Assembly (NCBI GenBank): GCA_017471785.1
Contig: JAFURP010000017.1
Coordinates: 1 to 47,639, forward strand
Origin: Clostridia bacterium
GTDB taxonomy: Bacteria; Bacillota; Clostridia; Christensenellales; Borkfalkiaceae
Direction: 5' to 3'
Length of the DNA stretch: 47,639 nucleotides
Shown here: piece by piece, positions 16,712-24,726 of the stretch
How positions within the stretch are numbered: the first letter of the stretch is position 1
How the letters are laid out: the number at the start of each line of letters is the position of its first letter
Notes under the pieces: model-generated
Database searches by the model: none
What the model was told of the DNA's origin: nothing
Seen by the model: the letters and a program-made list of their open reading frames with translations, nothing else
Position numbers and translations under genes: made by a program

Positions 16712-17460
16712 AACGCCCTCCTTTCCACCGCCAACGCGGCGAGATTGCCGAGCGCCTCCAACGCCAGTCCAAGCAAAAAGGTCACGCACACGAGCGCAAA
16801 CAAAAGCGGCATATCCAAATACGCCTTCGCCTCCTGCATCAAGCCGCCGAGGCTCGCGTACGTTCCGGCAAGCACCTCCGCGGAGGCAACCAGCTTCAAG
16901 GCAAGCCCCAACGCCGCCGCCCCCTCGCGCAAAGCCAGCGGCGCGATCGACGGCAAATACAAAGAAAACACCCGTCTTTTCAACGGTACGCGGTATACGC
17001 GGCTCATCTCCGCAAGCCCTCTATCCACGCCCAACAGCGCCGCGTACAGCCCTGCGTATAGCGTGGGAAACAGGGTCAAAAACGCCACGACCACGGGCGC
17101 GACCCCCGAACCCGTCCAAACGAGAACGATCAACAGCACCGCCAGGGTAGGCACGGAGCGGAGCACGGCTACGATAGGCGCAAAAAACCGCGCAAAGATG
17201 GGTAGCAGGTACGCAACGATCGCAAAAACGACCGCCAAACCGAACGAGATCGTAAACGCGCAAAGCACGCGCAAAAAAGTGGAGAAAAACGCCCTCCAAA
17301 AGCCGCCGCTAATAAGCAAACCGCCCAAGCCTTTCATACAATCGGAAAAAGAGGGAACGAGCAATTCGTTCCCCACGACCGCGTGCGCGAAAAGGTACGC
17401 GATCACCAATAAGGCGACCGCCGCCAAACCCGTTATGCAGTTTTTCCAAACCGTCCGCAC
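16708..17460 (-). CDS. ABC transporter permease, NitT/TauT (SsuC) type
   Basis: This 250-residue protein has about six membrane helices and the BPD_transp_1 pattern, with the cytoplasmic loop E-G-A-A-A-L-G-L-A-L-K near residue 185 that contacts the ATPase. It starts with GTG; GAGGTGATA upstream supports this. It overlaps the ATPase gene by four bases and follows the binding-protein gene by 6 bases. F-L-R-V-L-C-A-F near residue 60 and R-S-V-P-T-L-A near 105 match SsuC/TauC-like permeases. Confidence 0.92.
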   Translation of the reverse strand: MRTVWKNCITGLAAVALLVIAYLFAHAVVGNELLVPSFSDCMKGLGGLLISGGFWRAFFSTFLRVLCAFTISFGLAVVFAIVAYLLPIFARFFAPIVAVLRSVPTLAVLLIVLVWTGSGVAPVVVAFLTLFPTLYAGLYAALLGVDRGLAEMSRVYRVPLKRRVFSLYLPSIAPLALREGAAALGLALKLVASAEVLAGTYASLGGLMQEAKAYLDMPLLFALVCVTFLLGLALEALGNLAALAVERRAL

Positions 17461-17466
17461 GCTATA

Positions 17467-18489
17467 TCACCTCACCCAATAAAACCCCTCTTCGGGAATA
17501 GTAACCGACTGCGCTTCCACCGCCTGCAAGCCGCGCAAATACCCCTCCACGCGCTCCTTGCAATCGCCCGCCGCCGCATACCTCACGCCGCAACCGACGA
17601 TCGCCGTTTGCGTAAGCAAAGACGCCTTTAACGTAGTCGCGTAATTTTCGTCCTCCAAATGCCCGCTCACCGCCGCTACGAGCGTTTCCGCGCTTGCCGT
17701 AGCAAGCCACGCGGCACTCTCTTTCACGCTCTCCAAAAAATCCTCCGTCCATTCGGCGCGTTCGTCCAAAAACGCGCTCTTCGCCACCAAAACGGCTTGG
17801 GGATACCCGAAATTTCCCTGCCCGTCCGCGCCGTACATTTTTTGCAGATCGCCGACGATATGAAAGCCCTTCGCCGCTTGCGCGCTCGCCGCAGGCTCCG
17901 CGATCACGAAATAATCCGCCTCCGTCGCCGCGATATCCGCAGCGCTCGCAAGCGCTTTGAGATTTACCTTTTCCGCGCTTACCTCCACTCCCTGCGCAAG
18001 CTCCTGGTAGGGAATATCCGCACTCTTCAAAATACTCTTAAGGGTCAGCCCGGGGACCTGCTTGATCTGCAACACGCCCACCGTTTTGCCCTGTAACGAT
18101 TGTAAATTTTCCGCGGTGAAAGAAAGGGTATCGTCCTTGGACACGAGAAACAAATTTCCGTGCGTAACGGTAGCCAAAAGCTTGTACCTTTCGCCGTTTC
18201 CTATCAGCTTACTCGCCGCCGTTACGGGCAAAACGCAAAAATCGGCGTTTTTCGACTCCTCCTCGTTCGTGACTTTCGTTTGAACGACGGTAGGCGATAC
18301 CACGCGGTAGGCAATTTTATCCTCCGCCGTATCCTCGTGCAACAGCTTGGCAAACGCCAACGCAGGCGCGCCGTCGGGCATATACACGCTCACCTCCCCC
18401 TCGGGCACTCCCTTTTGACAACCGCCGAACGCGCCGCAAGCCGCCGTCAAAACGCTCAGCGCCGCCAAGATCACCGTCTTTTTTTTCAT
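17467..18489 (-). CDS. ABC transporter substrate-binding lipoprotein, NMT1/SsuA-like
   Basis: This 340-residue lipoprotein has its lipobox near residue 18 (LTAAC), with another Cys a few residues on. V-Y-M-P-D-G-A-P-A-L-A-F-A-K at the mature N-terminus is typical of the NMT1-type solute-binding fold used by nitrate, sulfonate and thiamine-precursor importers. L-Q-G-K-T-V-G-V-L-Q near residue 130 begins the second lobe. I prefer the ATG at 18489, which has GGAG at 7 bases; an ATG two codons earlier is too close to it. It is the first gene of the importer operon. The substrate is not evident. Confidence 0.9.
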   Translation of the reverse strand: MKKKTVILAALSVLTAACGAFGGCQKGVPEGEVSVYMPDGAPALAFAKLLHEDTAEDKIAYRVVSPTVVQTKVTNEEESKNADFCVLPVTAASKLIGNGERYKLLATVTHGNLFLVSKDDTLSFTAENLQSLQGKTVGVLQIKQVPGLTLKSILKSADIPYQELAQGVEVSAEKVNLKALASAADIAATEADYFVIAEPAASAQAAKGFHIVGDLQKMYGADGQGNFGYPQAVLVAKSAFLDERAEWTEDFLESVKESAAWLATASAETLVAAVSGHLEDENYATTLKASLLTQTAIVGCGVRYAAAGDCKERVEGYLRGLQAVEAQSVTIPEEGFYWVR

Positions 18490-18643
18490 ATGCATACTCC
18501 CACGTCTCTCGCGCGCCCCATACGACCGTTTTTGCCGTAATACGCGCCTATTCGTCGCATACCGCCGTACGCGCTTTTCGTCCCTTTTCGTCTATTCCCG
18601 TCGATTGCGCGAACGGGCATACGATTGCTTGAAAACGTTACCC

Positions 18644-19336
18644 TCACTCGCCCTTAAAAACGGCTTCCAAGCGGTGGATGGGCAAACCGCGCTCCACCCA
18701 CTTCCGCTCGTATTCGGTCACGATATTCCATTCGGGATTTCCCCGTTCGTGTAGATCGTAAGTAACCTTTTCGAGCGCAAAACCGCACGCCTCGAACTCC
18801 CCGATGGAAAACTCGAAAAAGTCCCGATCGTCCGTCTTTTGCAAAATGCGACCACCCTTTTTCAAAAGCTTCTTATATACTTCTAAAAAGTTACGGTGGG
18901 TCAGCCTTTGCGTGGCGTACCCGAGCTTAGGCAACGGGGTGGAAAAATTCAAATAGATCTCGTCCAAGCTCCCCTCGGGAATATAACAGGGCAAGCACTC
19001 CGCGCGGATATTCAAAAAACGGATATTTTGAACGCCCTCCGCCTTCACCGCCTCCATAGGGGTCAAAACGACGTTGCTCATCTTTTCCAAAGCCAAAAAA
19101 TTACGGTCGGGGTTTTGCTTTGCCAAAGCGATCACGAAGCCGCCCTTGCCGCACCCGATCTCCAACGCGACGGGGTTTCCGTTCCCGAACGCGCGCTCAA
19201 AATCCACCAGCGCGCGAAAATTTTCCGCCGCCTCCTTCATATTCAAAATACCGCTCGTCCCCTGCGCCAACAACAGCTCGTTGCACGCCTCCATACGCGC
19301 CTCGAAGTTCCGCTTTTTCCGCATTCTCATAGACAT
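18644..19336 (-). CDS. trmB: tRNA (guanine-N7)-methyltransferase-like protein, altered catalytic motif
   Basis: This 230-residue protein matches TrmB, which uses SAM to methylate G46 of tRNA. The SAM-binding motif L-E-I-G-C-G-K-G-G is at 58-66, and N-I-R-A-E at 109-113 fits. The C-terminal W-N-I-V-T-E-Y-E-R-K-W is a TrmB hallmark. However the usual N-F-S-D-P-W-P-K-K-R-H motif reads NFSTPLPKLGY (130-140): the conserved Asp, Trp and basic residues are replaced. Activity or specificity may therefore differ. The start at 19336 has GAGGTG upstream. It lies 63 bases downstream of dut on the same strand. Confidence 0.88.
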   Translation of the reverse strand: MSMRMRKKRNFEARMEACNELLLAQGTSGILNMKEAAENFRALVDFERAFGNGNPVALEIGCGKGGFVIALAKQNPDRNFLALEKMSNVVLTPMEAVKAEGVQNIRFLNIRAECLPCYIPEGSLDEIYLNFSTPLPKLGYATQRLTHRNFLEVYKKLLKKGGRILQKTDDRDFFEFSIGEFEACGFALEKVTYDLHERGNPEWNIVTEYERKWVERGLPIHRLEAVFKGE

Positions 19337-19359
19337 ACCGCACCTCTTTTCTACGCCAA

Positions 19360-19384
19360 AACGCCCACCGTAGCGGTAGGCGTT
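19360..19384 (-). terminator. Hairpin between dut and trmB
   Basis: Eleven-base arms (AACGCCTACCG and CGGTGGGCGTT on the minus strand, one G-T pair) form a hairpin right after the dut stop. The T-run after it is short, so it may only partly stop transcription into trmB. Confidence 0.55.
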
Positions 19385-19399
19385 CGCCGTTGTTTTTCT

Positions 19400-19834
19400 T
19401 TATTTTCTACCCGTACTCCCGAAGCCGCCCTCGCCGCGCACGGTGTCCTCCAAGGCGTCCGCCTCCACGAAATCCACCTTCAAAAAGGGGGTCACGACGA
19501 GCTGTGCCACGCGCTCGCCCGCCGCCACGCTTTGCTCGACCTCCGAATGGTTATGCAAAGCCACCATCACCTCACCGCGGTAATCGGAATCGACGACGCC
19601 CACCTTATTCGCAGGCGCCAAGCCGCGCTTGGACGCCAGTCCGCTCCGCGCGTAGATAAGCCCCGCGTAGCCGACGGGTATCTCCATAGCCAAGCCCGTA
19701 TGGATAAGACGGGTCTGCGCGGGGGGAATGACGCATGCCTCCAACGCGTAGAGATCCGCACCTGCGGCAAATTCCGAGCCGTAGGTAGGCACCACGGCGT
19801 TTTCCTGTAATTTTTTAATATGCACGATGGGCAT
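19400..19834 (-). CDS. dut: Deoxyuridine 5'-triphosphate nucleotidohydrolase (dUTPase)
   Basis: This 144-residue trimeric-type dUTPase hydrolyses dUTP to dUMP and pyrophosphate, keeping uracil out of DNA. All five motifs are present: A-G-A-D-L-Y-A (about 24-30), A-R-S-G-L-A (62-67), G-V-V-D-S-D-Y-R-G-E (79-88), G-E-R-V-A-Q-L (105-111) and the C-terminal R-G-E-G-G-F-G-S-T-G. AAGGAGGG precedes the ATG. It has its own promoter (19888-19916), and a terminator separates it from the phage-type genes upstream, so it is probably a host gene rather than part of that module. Confidence 0.96.
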   Translation of the reverse strand: MPIVHIKKLQENAVVPTYGSEFAAGADLYALEACVIPPAQTRLIHTGLAMEIPVGYAGLIYARSGLASKRGLAPANKVGVVDSDYRGEVMVALHNHSEVEQSVAAGERVAQLVVTPFLKVDFVEADALEDTVRGEGGFGSTGRK

Positions 19835-19887
19835 ACGACCCTCCTTTTTTCGGCAAAAGCCACGCCGAAACGATCTTTTTCCGCACC

Positions 19888-19916
19888 ATTATACCAAATC
19901 CGCAAAAAAAAAGCAA
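19888..19916 (-). promoter_or_regulatory. dut promoter with -35 inside the upstream terminator
   Basis: Minus strand TTGCTT (19911-19916), 17 bases, TATAAT (19888-19893). The TTGCTT is the 3' arm of the terminator hairpin of the preceding operon. Confidence 0.7.
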
Positions 19917-19935
19917 GCGCATTATACGCTCGCTT
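19904..19935 (-). terminator. Terminator of the capsid module operon
   Basis: On the minus strand AAGCGAGCG pairs with CGCTTGCTT (one G-T pair), followed by a run of T's. It lies downstream of the last capsid-module gene and before dut. Confidence 0.8.
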
Positions 19936-19954
19936 TTAATTTTTCCGTCCTTAA

Positions 19955-20011
19955 GTGAATCGCAACGTAAAACGTTGCGTTGCGGAAATATTACAATGCC
20001 GCCCGATTCAC
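19955..20011. repeat. Structured interspersed repeat, GTGA-NNNG family, copy 2
   Basis: Outer arms GTGAATCG (19955) and CGATTCAC (20004) are perfectly complementary. The interior has CAACG/CGTTG and GCGTTGCGGAAATAT, matching copy 1 at 11508-11575, whose outer arms differ but also pair. Confidence 0.55.
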
Positions 20012-20046
20012 GCGCGAAGCGCAATTCGAAGCTCGACCCGCCCTCG

Positions 20047-20529
20047 TTATAAAAAGGTGGAAATGTAATCGTATAAGGGCGCGTAATACTCGCCCAAATA
20101 CGCCGGCGCCACCTTATCCGCCTTGAAGGCGGTAAACCGCTCGTTGGCGTCGTCGTACGCCGCAAAATACGCGTCGCGCACCTGATAATACCTCTCCTCC
20201 ATCGTTAGCGAATAGTTGGTTTCGTAGGGAACGCCCGACGACTCCGTCGTATCCGCCTTTGCCGAGAAGCGCAAATAAAAGAGCAACGACTCGCGTAAAT
20301 TTTCCACCTCCAAGGCGTGTTCGGCTCGTAGCTTTTCCGCCTGTAACGCCCAAATATCCGAAAGGAATATCCCGTTGTCGATCAAGCGGTGCTTCTCCTT
20401 CAAAAGCGCCTCCTCCAGATCGGCGTCCAGCTTATTCTTCTTTAACTGCGCCGACTTGACCTGCAACAGCTGTTCCTCGTTCAACGCCGCGTACTGCGCG
20501 TCCGTATACGAAATAATATCGATATTCAT
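20047..20529 (-). CDS. Unknown protein at the end of the capsid module
   Basis: This 160-residue protein is mostly helical and charged, with a long helix-forming stretch rich in Leu, Lys and Glu (about 15-85) and an aromatic-rich end (Y-Y-Q-V-R-D-A-Y-F-A-A-Y). No signal or membrane segment is seen. GAGGTGAACGG precedes the ATG, and it follows the propeller gene by 11 bases. It could be a tail or ejection protein, judged only by position as the last gene before a terminator. Confidence 0.65.
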   Translation of the reverse strand: MNIDIISYTDAQYAALNEEQLLQVKSAQLKKNKLDADLEEALLKEKHRLIDNGIFLSDIWALQAEKLRAEHALEVENLRESLLFYLRFSAKADTTESSGVPYETNYSLTMEERYYQVRDAYFAAYDDANERFTAFKADKVAPAYLGEYYAPLYDYISTFL

Positions 20530-20540
20530 ACCCGTTCACC

Positions 20541-21956
20541 TCACTCTTTACTGCGCCTCGTAAACGCAAACCCTTCTTTCGCCGCGCCCGTAAGCTTGAT
20601 CGTCTCCGCTTGCAAACCGCTGAGCAACGCGCCCGTTTTCAAAACGATCGAAAGGGTAAACCTCTCGCCGCGCATATACGCGCGCATATCGGCAAAACCG
20701 CCGCCGAGCGTCAATTCCGCCCTCTTGCTCCTACGCCCGTTCGAAAGTGTGACCACGATCCTCCCCTCTCCGAAAAAACGCAGCGTTTTCAAGGTCTTGA
20801 GCCCCTCCGCGCCGAACGAAATATTCTCCGCGACAAACGAATGCTTCGCCGACAGCGGCAGCTCCGCGTTCGGCTTCACGATATGGAACGCCGAATCGAT
20901 AAAGCAGTAGGTCTTTCCGCGCCAAGAGGACAACCCCTTCGCCGCGAACGCAAAATATCCCTCCTCGCTCTCTCCGTCCACCACGACGCCGCGTTCCTCG
21001 CCGTCCTCCGCCGTAAAACGCAGGAAGTAATACCCCTCGTTTTCCGCGTGCGCGCATACCTGCCCCGCCTCTATCGGCTTGATCGTAAGATTTTCGCAGG
21101 TCCGCTTCGCAGCCCTTCCGTCGAACGAATACAGCCCGTCCGAAGCGAGGAAAAATATCTTTTCTCCGCTCACGCCCACCGACTCTCCGAAGATCAAACC
21201 GCCGCGATAGCCTACCGTTTCCACCGTAAACTCTCGCGCCGCACCCGACGGGGTCAGCTTGGATATGCCGTATTGATAAAAGATATACACGCAATCCCCC
21301 AAGGCGATCAACGCCACGATCTCGCCCGCTTCGCGCGGGAGAGAAATACTGCCGCTATCGTCCACGGTGTTGGAAAAATCCTTGGGTGCGAGGGGTGCGC
21401 AGTAGGCGATCGTAAAGGGCGCGATCGCGCAAAACAGTCGGTTTTTCAACACGCACCCTACGGGCAACGCGCGCCCGATCTCCGTCGCCGTCATACCCTC
21501 CTCCTCGTTGTATAGATACACGCCGTCGTTTCCCACGAACGCCATACGCACGATCCCGTCGCCGTCCATCGTCGTCAGCGGCTTCATCCTTCCCGAAAAG
21601 GCGTGCCGACTCGACAAAGTATCCTTCTCTTCGTTATACAAAAACACCGTGCCGTACTTGGAGATATAGCCCAGCTTTTCGGTATAGCTGCCGTCCGACT
21701 GCTTTTGCGGCAGGAGGAAATAGGTATCCGCCTCGGGCATCGCCGAAGACAAATCCCAAACCGTGCCGTCGTCGCGCAAGCACAAGGTAACGCCCAAGCC
21801 CCCCTTCAACACGCCGCCGCGGCAATCGCAGTTAACGCTATCGCTCGCGACCAGCCAACCCTTTTTATCGCTCTCAAAGAGCGCGAACCCGTCGTATTCC
21901 ACCCGTTCCGCGCGCTGAGAAAGCCGCAACGCACTCTTTTCCCGTTTCAACATCAT
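20541..21956 (-). CDS. Beta-propeller-like phage tail-hub/DNA-stabilisation protein
   Basis: This 471-residue protein is almost all beta strands with repeating short blades (for example G-D-C-V-Y-I-F-Y-Q-Y-G-I and D-G-L-Y-S-F-D-G). Together with its place after the connector gene, this recalls the P22 gp10 type of packaged-DNA stabilisation or tail-hub propeller; the match is by architecture, not clear sequence identity. I place the start at ATG 21956, overlapping the connector stop as ATGA, rather than a GTG two codons earlier that lacks a ribosome binding site. Confidence 0.6.
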   Translation of the reverse strand: MMLKREKSALRLSQRAERVEYDGFALFESDKKGWLVASDSVNCDCRGGVLKGGLGVTLCLRDDGTVWDLSSAMPEADTYFLLPQKQSDGSYTEKLGYISKYGTVFLYNEEKDTLSSRHAFSGRMKPLTTMDGDGIVRMAFVGNDGVYLYNEEEGMTATEIGRALPVGCVLKNRLFCAIAPFTIAYCAPLAPKDFSNTVDDSGSISLPREAGEIVALIALGDCVYIFYQYGISKLTPSGAAREFTVETVGYRGGLIFGESVGVSGEKIFFLASDGLYSFDGRAAKRTCENLTIKPIEAGQVCAHAENEGYYFLRFTAEDGEERGVVVDGESEEGYFAFAAKGLSSWRGKTYCFIDSAFHIVKPNAELPLSAKHSFVAENISFGAEGLKTLKTLRFFGEGRIVVTLSNGRRSKRAELTLGGGFADMRAYMRGERFTLSIVLKTGALLSGLQAETIKLTGAAKEGFAFTRRSKE

Positions 21957-22504
21957 ACCCACCTACGCGAAGCCATCGCCTTACAGGGATGGGAGCGGTA
22001 CGCCGCCGTGATCGCTTCCTTATATTTTTTATCCCAAACGGCGGCTTCCTCGAACAGTCCGCTCGCCAAGGAATACTCCGCGGCGATTCCGTACGCAAAC
22101 AATCGCACGGACGCGTACGCCTTGAAATCGCTCTCGTCGGTAAACCCCTTTTCCTTAGGCACGTACGCATAACGCACGACCACCTCGTCGGGCTGGGTTT
22201 TCAAGTAATCGGGAAAGATCTTAAACGCGACGGCGTTTCCGCTCCCGTCGCACACCTTCAAGATCCGCGAAACGGAACGGGAAAACTCGCTGAAATACAC
22301 CGCGCCCGTGTCCGTTTTGAAGCTTTCCTCCGCCACGAGCGGCAAATAATCGAGCGCCAGCTCGTTTTCGACGAGATTGAAGCAACGCAACAAATTTTTC
22401 GCGTCCGCCTCCCCCGCCGTCGCTCCTTCCTCCAAAGCCGCCTGCACGTCGTCCGCGATCCCCAGCTCCGTCGCCGCGGCTAAAATGATCTCCACTACCG
22501 TCAT
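21953..22504 (-). CDS. Phage head-tail connector (P22 gp4-like adaptor)
   Basis: This 183-residue helical protein opens with T-V-V-E-I-I-L-A-A-A-T-E-L-G and later has N-L-V-E-N-E-L-A-L-D-Y-L-P-L, features of tail-accessory/adaptor proteins that ring the portal of podovirus-type phages. It has a strong AGGAGG ribosome binding site and follows the major capsid gene by 98 bases containing two hairpins. It closes the head by joining portal and tail hub, if functional. Confidence 0.65.
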   Translation of the reverse strand: MTVVEIILAAATELGIADDVQAALEEGATAGEADAKNLLRCFNLVENELALDYLPLVAEESFKTDTGAVYFSEFSRSVSRILKVCDGSGNAVAFKIFPDYLKTQPDEVVVRYAYVPKEKGFTDESDFKAYASVRLFAYGIAAEYSLASGLFEEAAVWDKKYKEAITAAYRSHPCKAMASRRWV

Positions 22505-22532
22505 AAAAATTCCTCCTTTTGAAAAACAGTAA

Positions 22533-22597
22533 GCGCCCGAGCGCGCTTATCTCATGCTCGGGCGCCCTCGCTCCAAGCCGTGGGCACGCCGCCCACG
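22533..22597 (-). terminator. Two hairpins between capsid and connector genes
   Basis: In the transcribed direction CGTGGGC/GCCCACG is followed by GCGCCCGAGC/GCTCGGGCGC and then TTACTGTTTTTC. They may stop part of the transcripts or protect the 3' end of the capsid mRNA, giving more capsid than tail protein. Confidence 0.55.
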
Positions 22598-22602
22598 ACC
22601 GC

Positions 22603-23769
22603 TTACAACTCGGTAATACCCGTGATCATACCCTGCGCGTTGGGTTTTTCGCACATCAACTCGGCGTACTTCACGAGCGTAGCCGTGTAGACGGGCTTTC
22701 CGGGCACCTGCTTGAGGATCTTGCCGTCCTCGCCCTCCAACCACTTCCAATCGCAAAGCTGATGCAGCTTAAAGGACTCGGTATGGAGCAAATACATCGT
22801 GCCCGCAGGGCAGAAACGGTCGGCAACGACGGGGATACCGTTAAAGCTCACCGCCTTGTAGCCGCCGGCAAATTCGATCGTCGGCATCGCCACCTTGTAT
22901 TGTCTGAAGTAATCGGCAAGCGCACGCTTTACGCCCCACGAGCAAACGATAAAGTTCACCTGCTCGCCCGAATTTTCCTCGATGGTATCGATGGCTTTTT
23001 GAATGGTCGATTCCTTGATCTCGCCCACGTTCGCTTGCTTATACGGCTTCAAGAGCGCCTTATTCGTTCTATCCACGCCGTAAAGCTGATCGTTTTCGAA
23101 GATCGCCGCCAAGCCCGTCAGCTCGTTGTCCTTAGAGCCGTGCAAGTACATACCTTCGCCGCCCATAACGACGGTACCGATCGGCTTGTCAAAGACGGCG
23201 GTATACTCGTCCCTTTTCACCGAAACGATCTTTACGCCCGTCGCGCCCTCTATGGGATTGCCGTTCTCGTCGACGAAATCGACGAGCATACCCTCGAAAA
23301 CGTACTTCAGCTCGTCCAAAGCGAGCTCGTAATCGGTGCCGACGCCGGCAACCGCCCCCAAAAACCCCGTACCGTTGCCGTAAAGCATTCTACCGAAGTT
23401 AAACGACGCGCTTTTGATGAGCGATTGCATTTCGTCGTTGAGTATATTGACGAACGCGCCCTCGTTGGTAGCCGAAGCGCGAAGCGCCTTATCCGAGATC
23501 TCGATCGTACCGTAAAGGTTTTTGAGCGTAGACACGAATTGTACCTTATCCGCTTCGGAAGCGGTGGGAAGCGCGCCCGTCTCGCTTCCGGCGCTGATAC
23601 CGCCGCTCATACCCAATCGTACGAGCTTTCGCACGTCCTTACCGACGACGTCCGCCGTCGATTTTTGAATTTGCGCGAGCAGGGGATTTGCCTTTAAGTC
23701 CAAAGCCTCCGTCACCGCGTCCAAGTAAAAAGATTTCAAAGCGTTATCCGCCGTTTGAACAGTAATCAT
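22603..23769 (-). CDS. Phage major capsid protein, HK97 fold
   Basis: This 388-residue protein reads as an HK97-type major capsid protein: a helical start (L-D-A-V-T-E-A-L-D-L-K-A-N-P-L-L), then the P-domain region with G-T-I-E-I-S-D-K-A-L-R-A-S, a long spine-helix region, and a C-terminal A-domain with F-N-G-I-P-V-V-A-D-R-F-C-P-A-G-T-M-Y-L-L, the common capsid ending pattern. AAGGAG precedes the ATG. It follows the scaffold gene after 211 bases that hold an interspersed repeat. There is no N-terminal delta domain or fused protease, consistent with the separate scaffold gene. The frame is intact. Confidence 0.82.
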   Translation of the reverse strand: MITVQTADNALKSFYLDAVTEALDLKANPLLAQIQKSTADVVGKDVRKLVRLGMSGGISAGSETGALPTASEADKVQFVSTLKNLYGTIEISDKALRASATNEGAFVNILNDEMQSLIKSASFNFGRMLYGNGTGFLGAVAGVGTDYELALDELKYVFEGMLVDFVDENGNPIEGATGVKIVSVKRDEYTAVFDKPIGTVVMGGEGMYLHGSKDNELTGLAAIFENDQLYGVDRTNKALLKPYKQANVGEIKESTIQKAIDTIEENSGEQVNFIVCSWGVKRALADYFRQYKVAMPTIEFAGGYKAVSFNGIPVVADRFCPAGTMYLLHTESFKLHQLCDWKWLEGEDGKILKQVPGKPVYTATLVKYAELMCEKPNAQGMITGITEL

Positions 23770-23822
23770 AATTTTTTTTCTCCTTTTTTTCTTTTTTGTT
23801 TTTTGGGCTGTGTCGCAATAAA

Positions 23823-23960
23823 CGGTTGATTAGTGCTTTGCACGGTTTGACGAGGAAAACACAAGAAAGACAAGCGTTTTGCGAGGGCGCATACCCCCTG
23901 CGTCTGTAACCGAGCGTAACGCGCCGAATTTCGCCGTATTTTTCCTTCAAAAATCAACCG
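23823..23960. repeat. Interspersed element with 9-bp inverted ends inside the capsid operon
   Basis: CGGTTGATT (23823-23831) and AATCAACCG (23952-23960) are perfect inverted ends. The interior contains GCGAGGGCGC and GTAACCGAGCG, both also present in the element at 37826-37928, whose ends are a different inverted pair. No ORF or transposase is inside. Confidence 0.55.
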
Positions 23961-23980
23961 AGTTTTGAAACGTAGCCAAT

Positions 23981-24721
23981 TTATTGCTTTTGGAAATAGC
24001 GCAACGCCATACCGCCCGCCTCGTCGATCGTTTTCGCCTTGAGCGGCGGCGCGACGAGCGTCCCCGCTCCGCCGCGCATCAGCGGCGCGTTCGCTTTTCC
24101 CAGCGAGGATAAATATTCCCCGATGATCTTCAGCCGTACGCTCTCGTCGCTCTTTACGCGCTCGTACAGCTCCTCCGAAGAAACCGCGGCGGCAGGCTCG
24201 CGACCCGTCGTAGCGACGACCCCTCTCTCCGAGCTAAGTGCCGTTCCCGTTTCGATTTCCCCGCTTATCGTATCCGCTACGGTTTGGCTCTCCTCCCCCT
24301 CGCGGCTATGCGTACCCCGTTCGCCGAGCGGTTCCTCCGCGCTTACGCCCTCCACTCCGTCGGCGGCGCGTCCGCTCGCCTTTTCCAGCTCGGAAACGAA
24401 GCTGTCGAACTCCCTTTCCTCCGCTTTTTTTTGCGCGGCTTTTTTACGGAGCTTTTCCGCCCCCAAGCCTGCCGCGCCCACCGAAGTCTCCGCGCTTTGC
24501 GCCTTGAAATTCTCCGCCTGCCGTTCCAGCTCCTTCAACCTTTGACTGCGCCTGGTAAATTCCGCCTGTAAAGAGCCGTACGCTTTTGCAAGGGCGTCCA
24601 CGTCCTTAAACTTCCCGAGCGCCGCCAAAGCCTCCGTATCCTGCGCCCTTGCGCCCTCTTTCGCCTCCGCGACCGCCTCCGCGCCCGAGATCTCCCCGTA
24701 AACGTTCTCCTTTTCTTCCAT
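23981..24721 (-). CDS. Phage scaffold protein
   Basis: This 246-residue protein is acidic and strongly helical, rich in Glu, Ala and Lys. The segment F-K-D-V-D-A-L-A-K-A-Y-G-S-L-Q-A-E-F (about 38-55) followed by R-R-S-Q-R-L-K-E-L-E is typical of phage head scaffold proteins. The C-terminus (M-A-L-R-Y-F-Q-K-Q) probably binds the capsid subunit. GGAGGT precedes the ATG. It sits between portal and capsid genes, the usual place. Scaffold guides capsid assembly and leaves the mature head. Confidence 0.75.
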   Translation of the reverse strand: MEEKENVYGEISGAEAVAEAKEGARAQDTEALAALGKFKDVDALAKAYGSLQAEFTRRSQRLKELERQAENFKAQSAETSVGAAGLGAEKLRKKAAQKKAEEREFDSFVSELEKASGRAADGVEGVSAEEPLGERGTHSREGEESQTVADTISGEIETGTALSSERGVVATTGREPAAAVSSEELYERVKSDESVRLKIIGEYLSSLGKANAPLMRGGAGTLVAPPLKAKTIDEAGGMALRYFQKQ

Positions 24722-24726
24722 TTTTT

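Noticed and set aside
18490..18643. TPP riboswitch upstream of the NitT/TauT-type importer
   Set aside because: No CTGAGA or other conserved thi-box elements were found, so a thiamine-precursor role cannot be claimed.
19400..19834. dut as part of the phage-type module
   Set aside because: A terminator and its own promoter separate it from the module, and dut with trmB is an ordinary host neighbourhood; a phage origin is not excluded.
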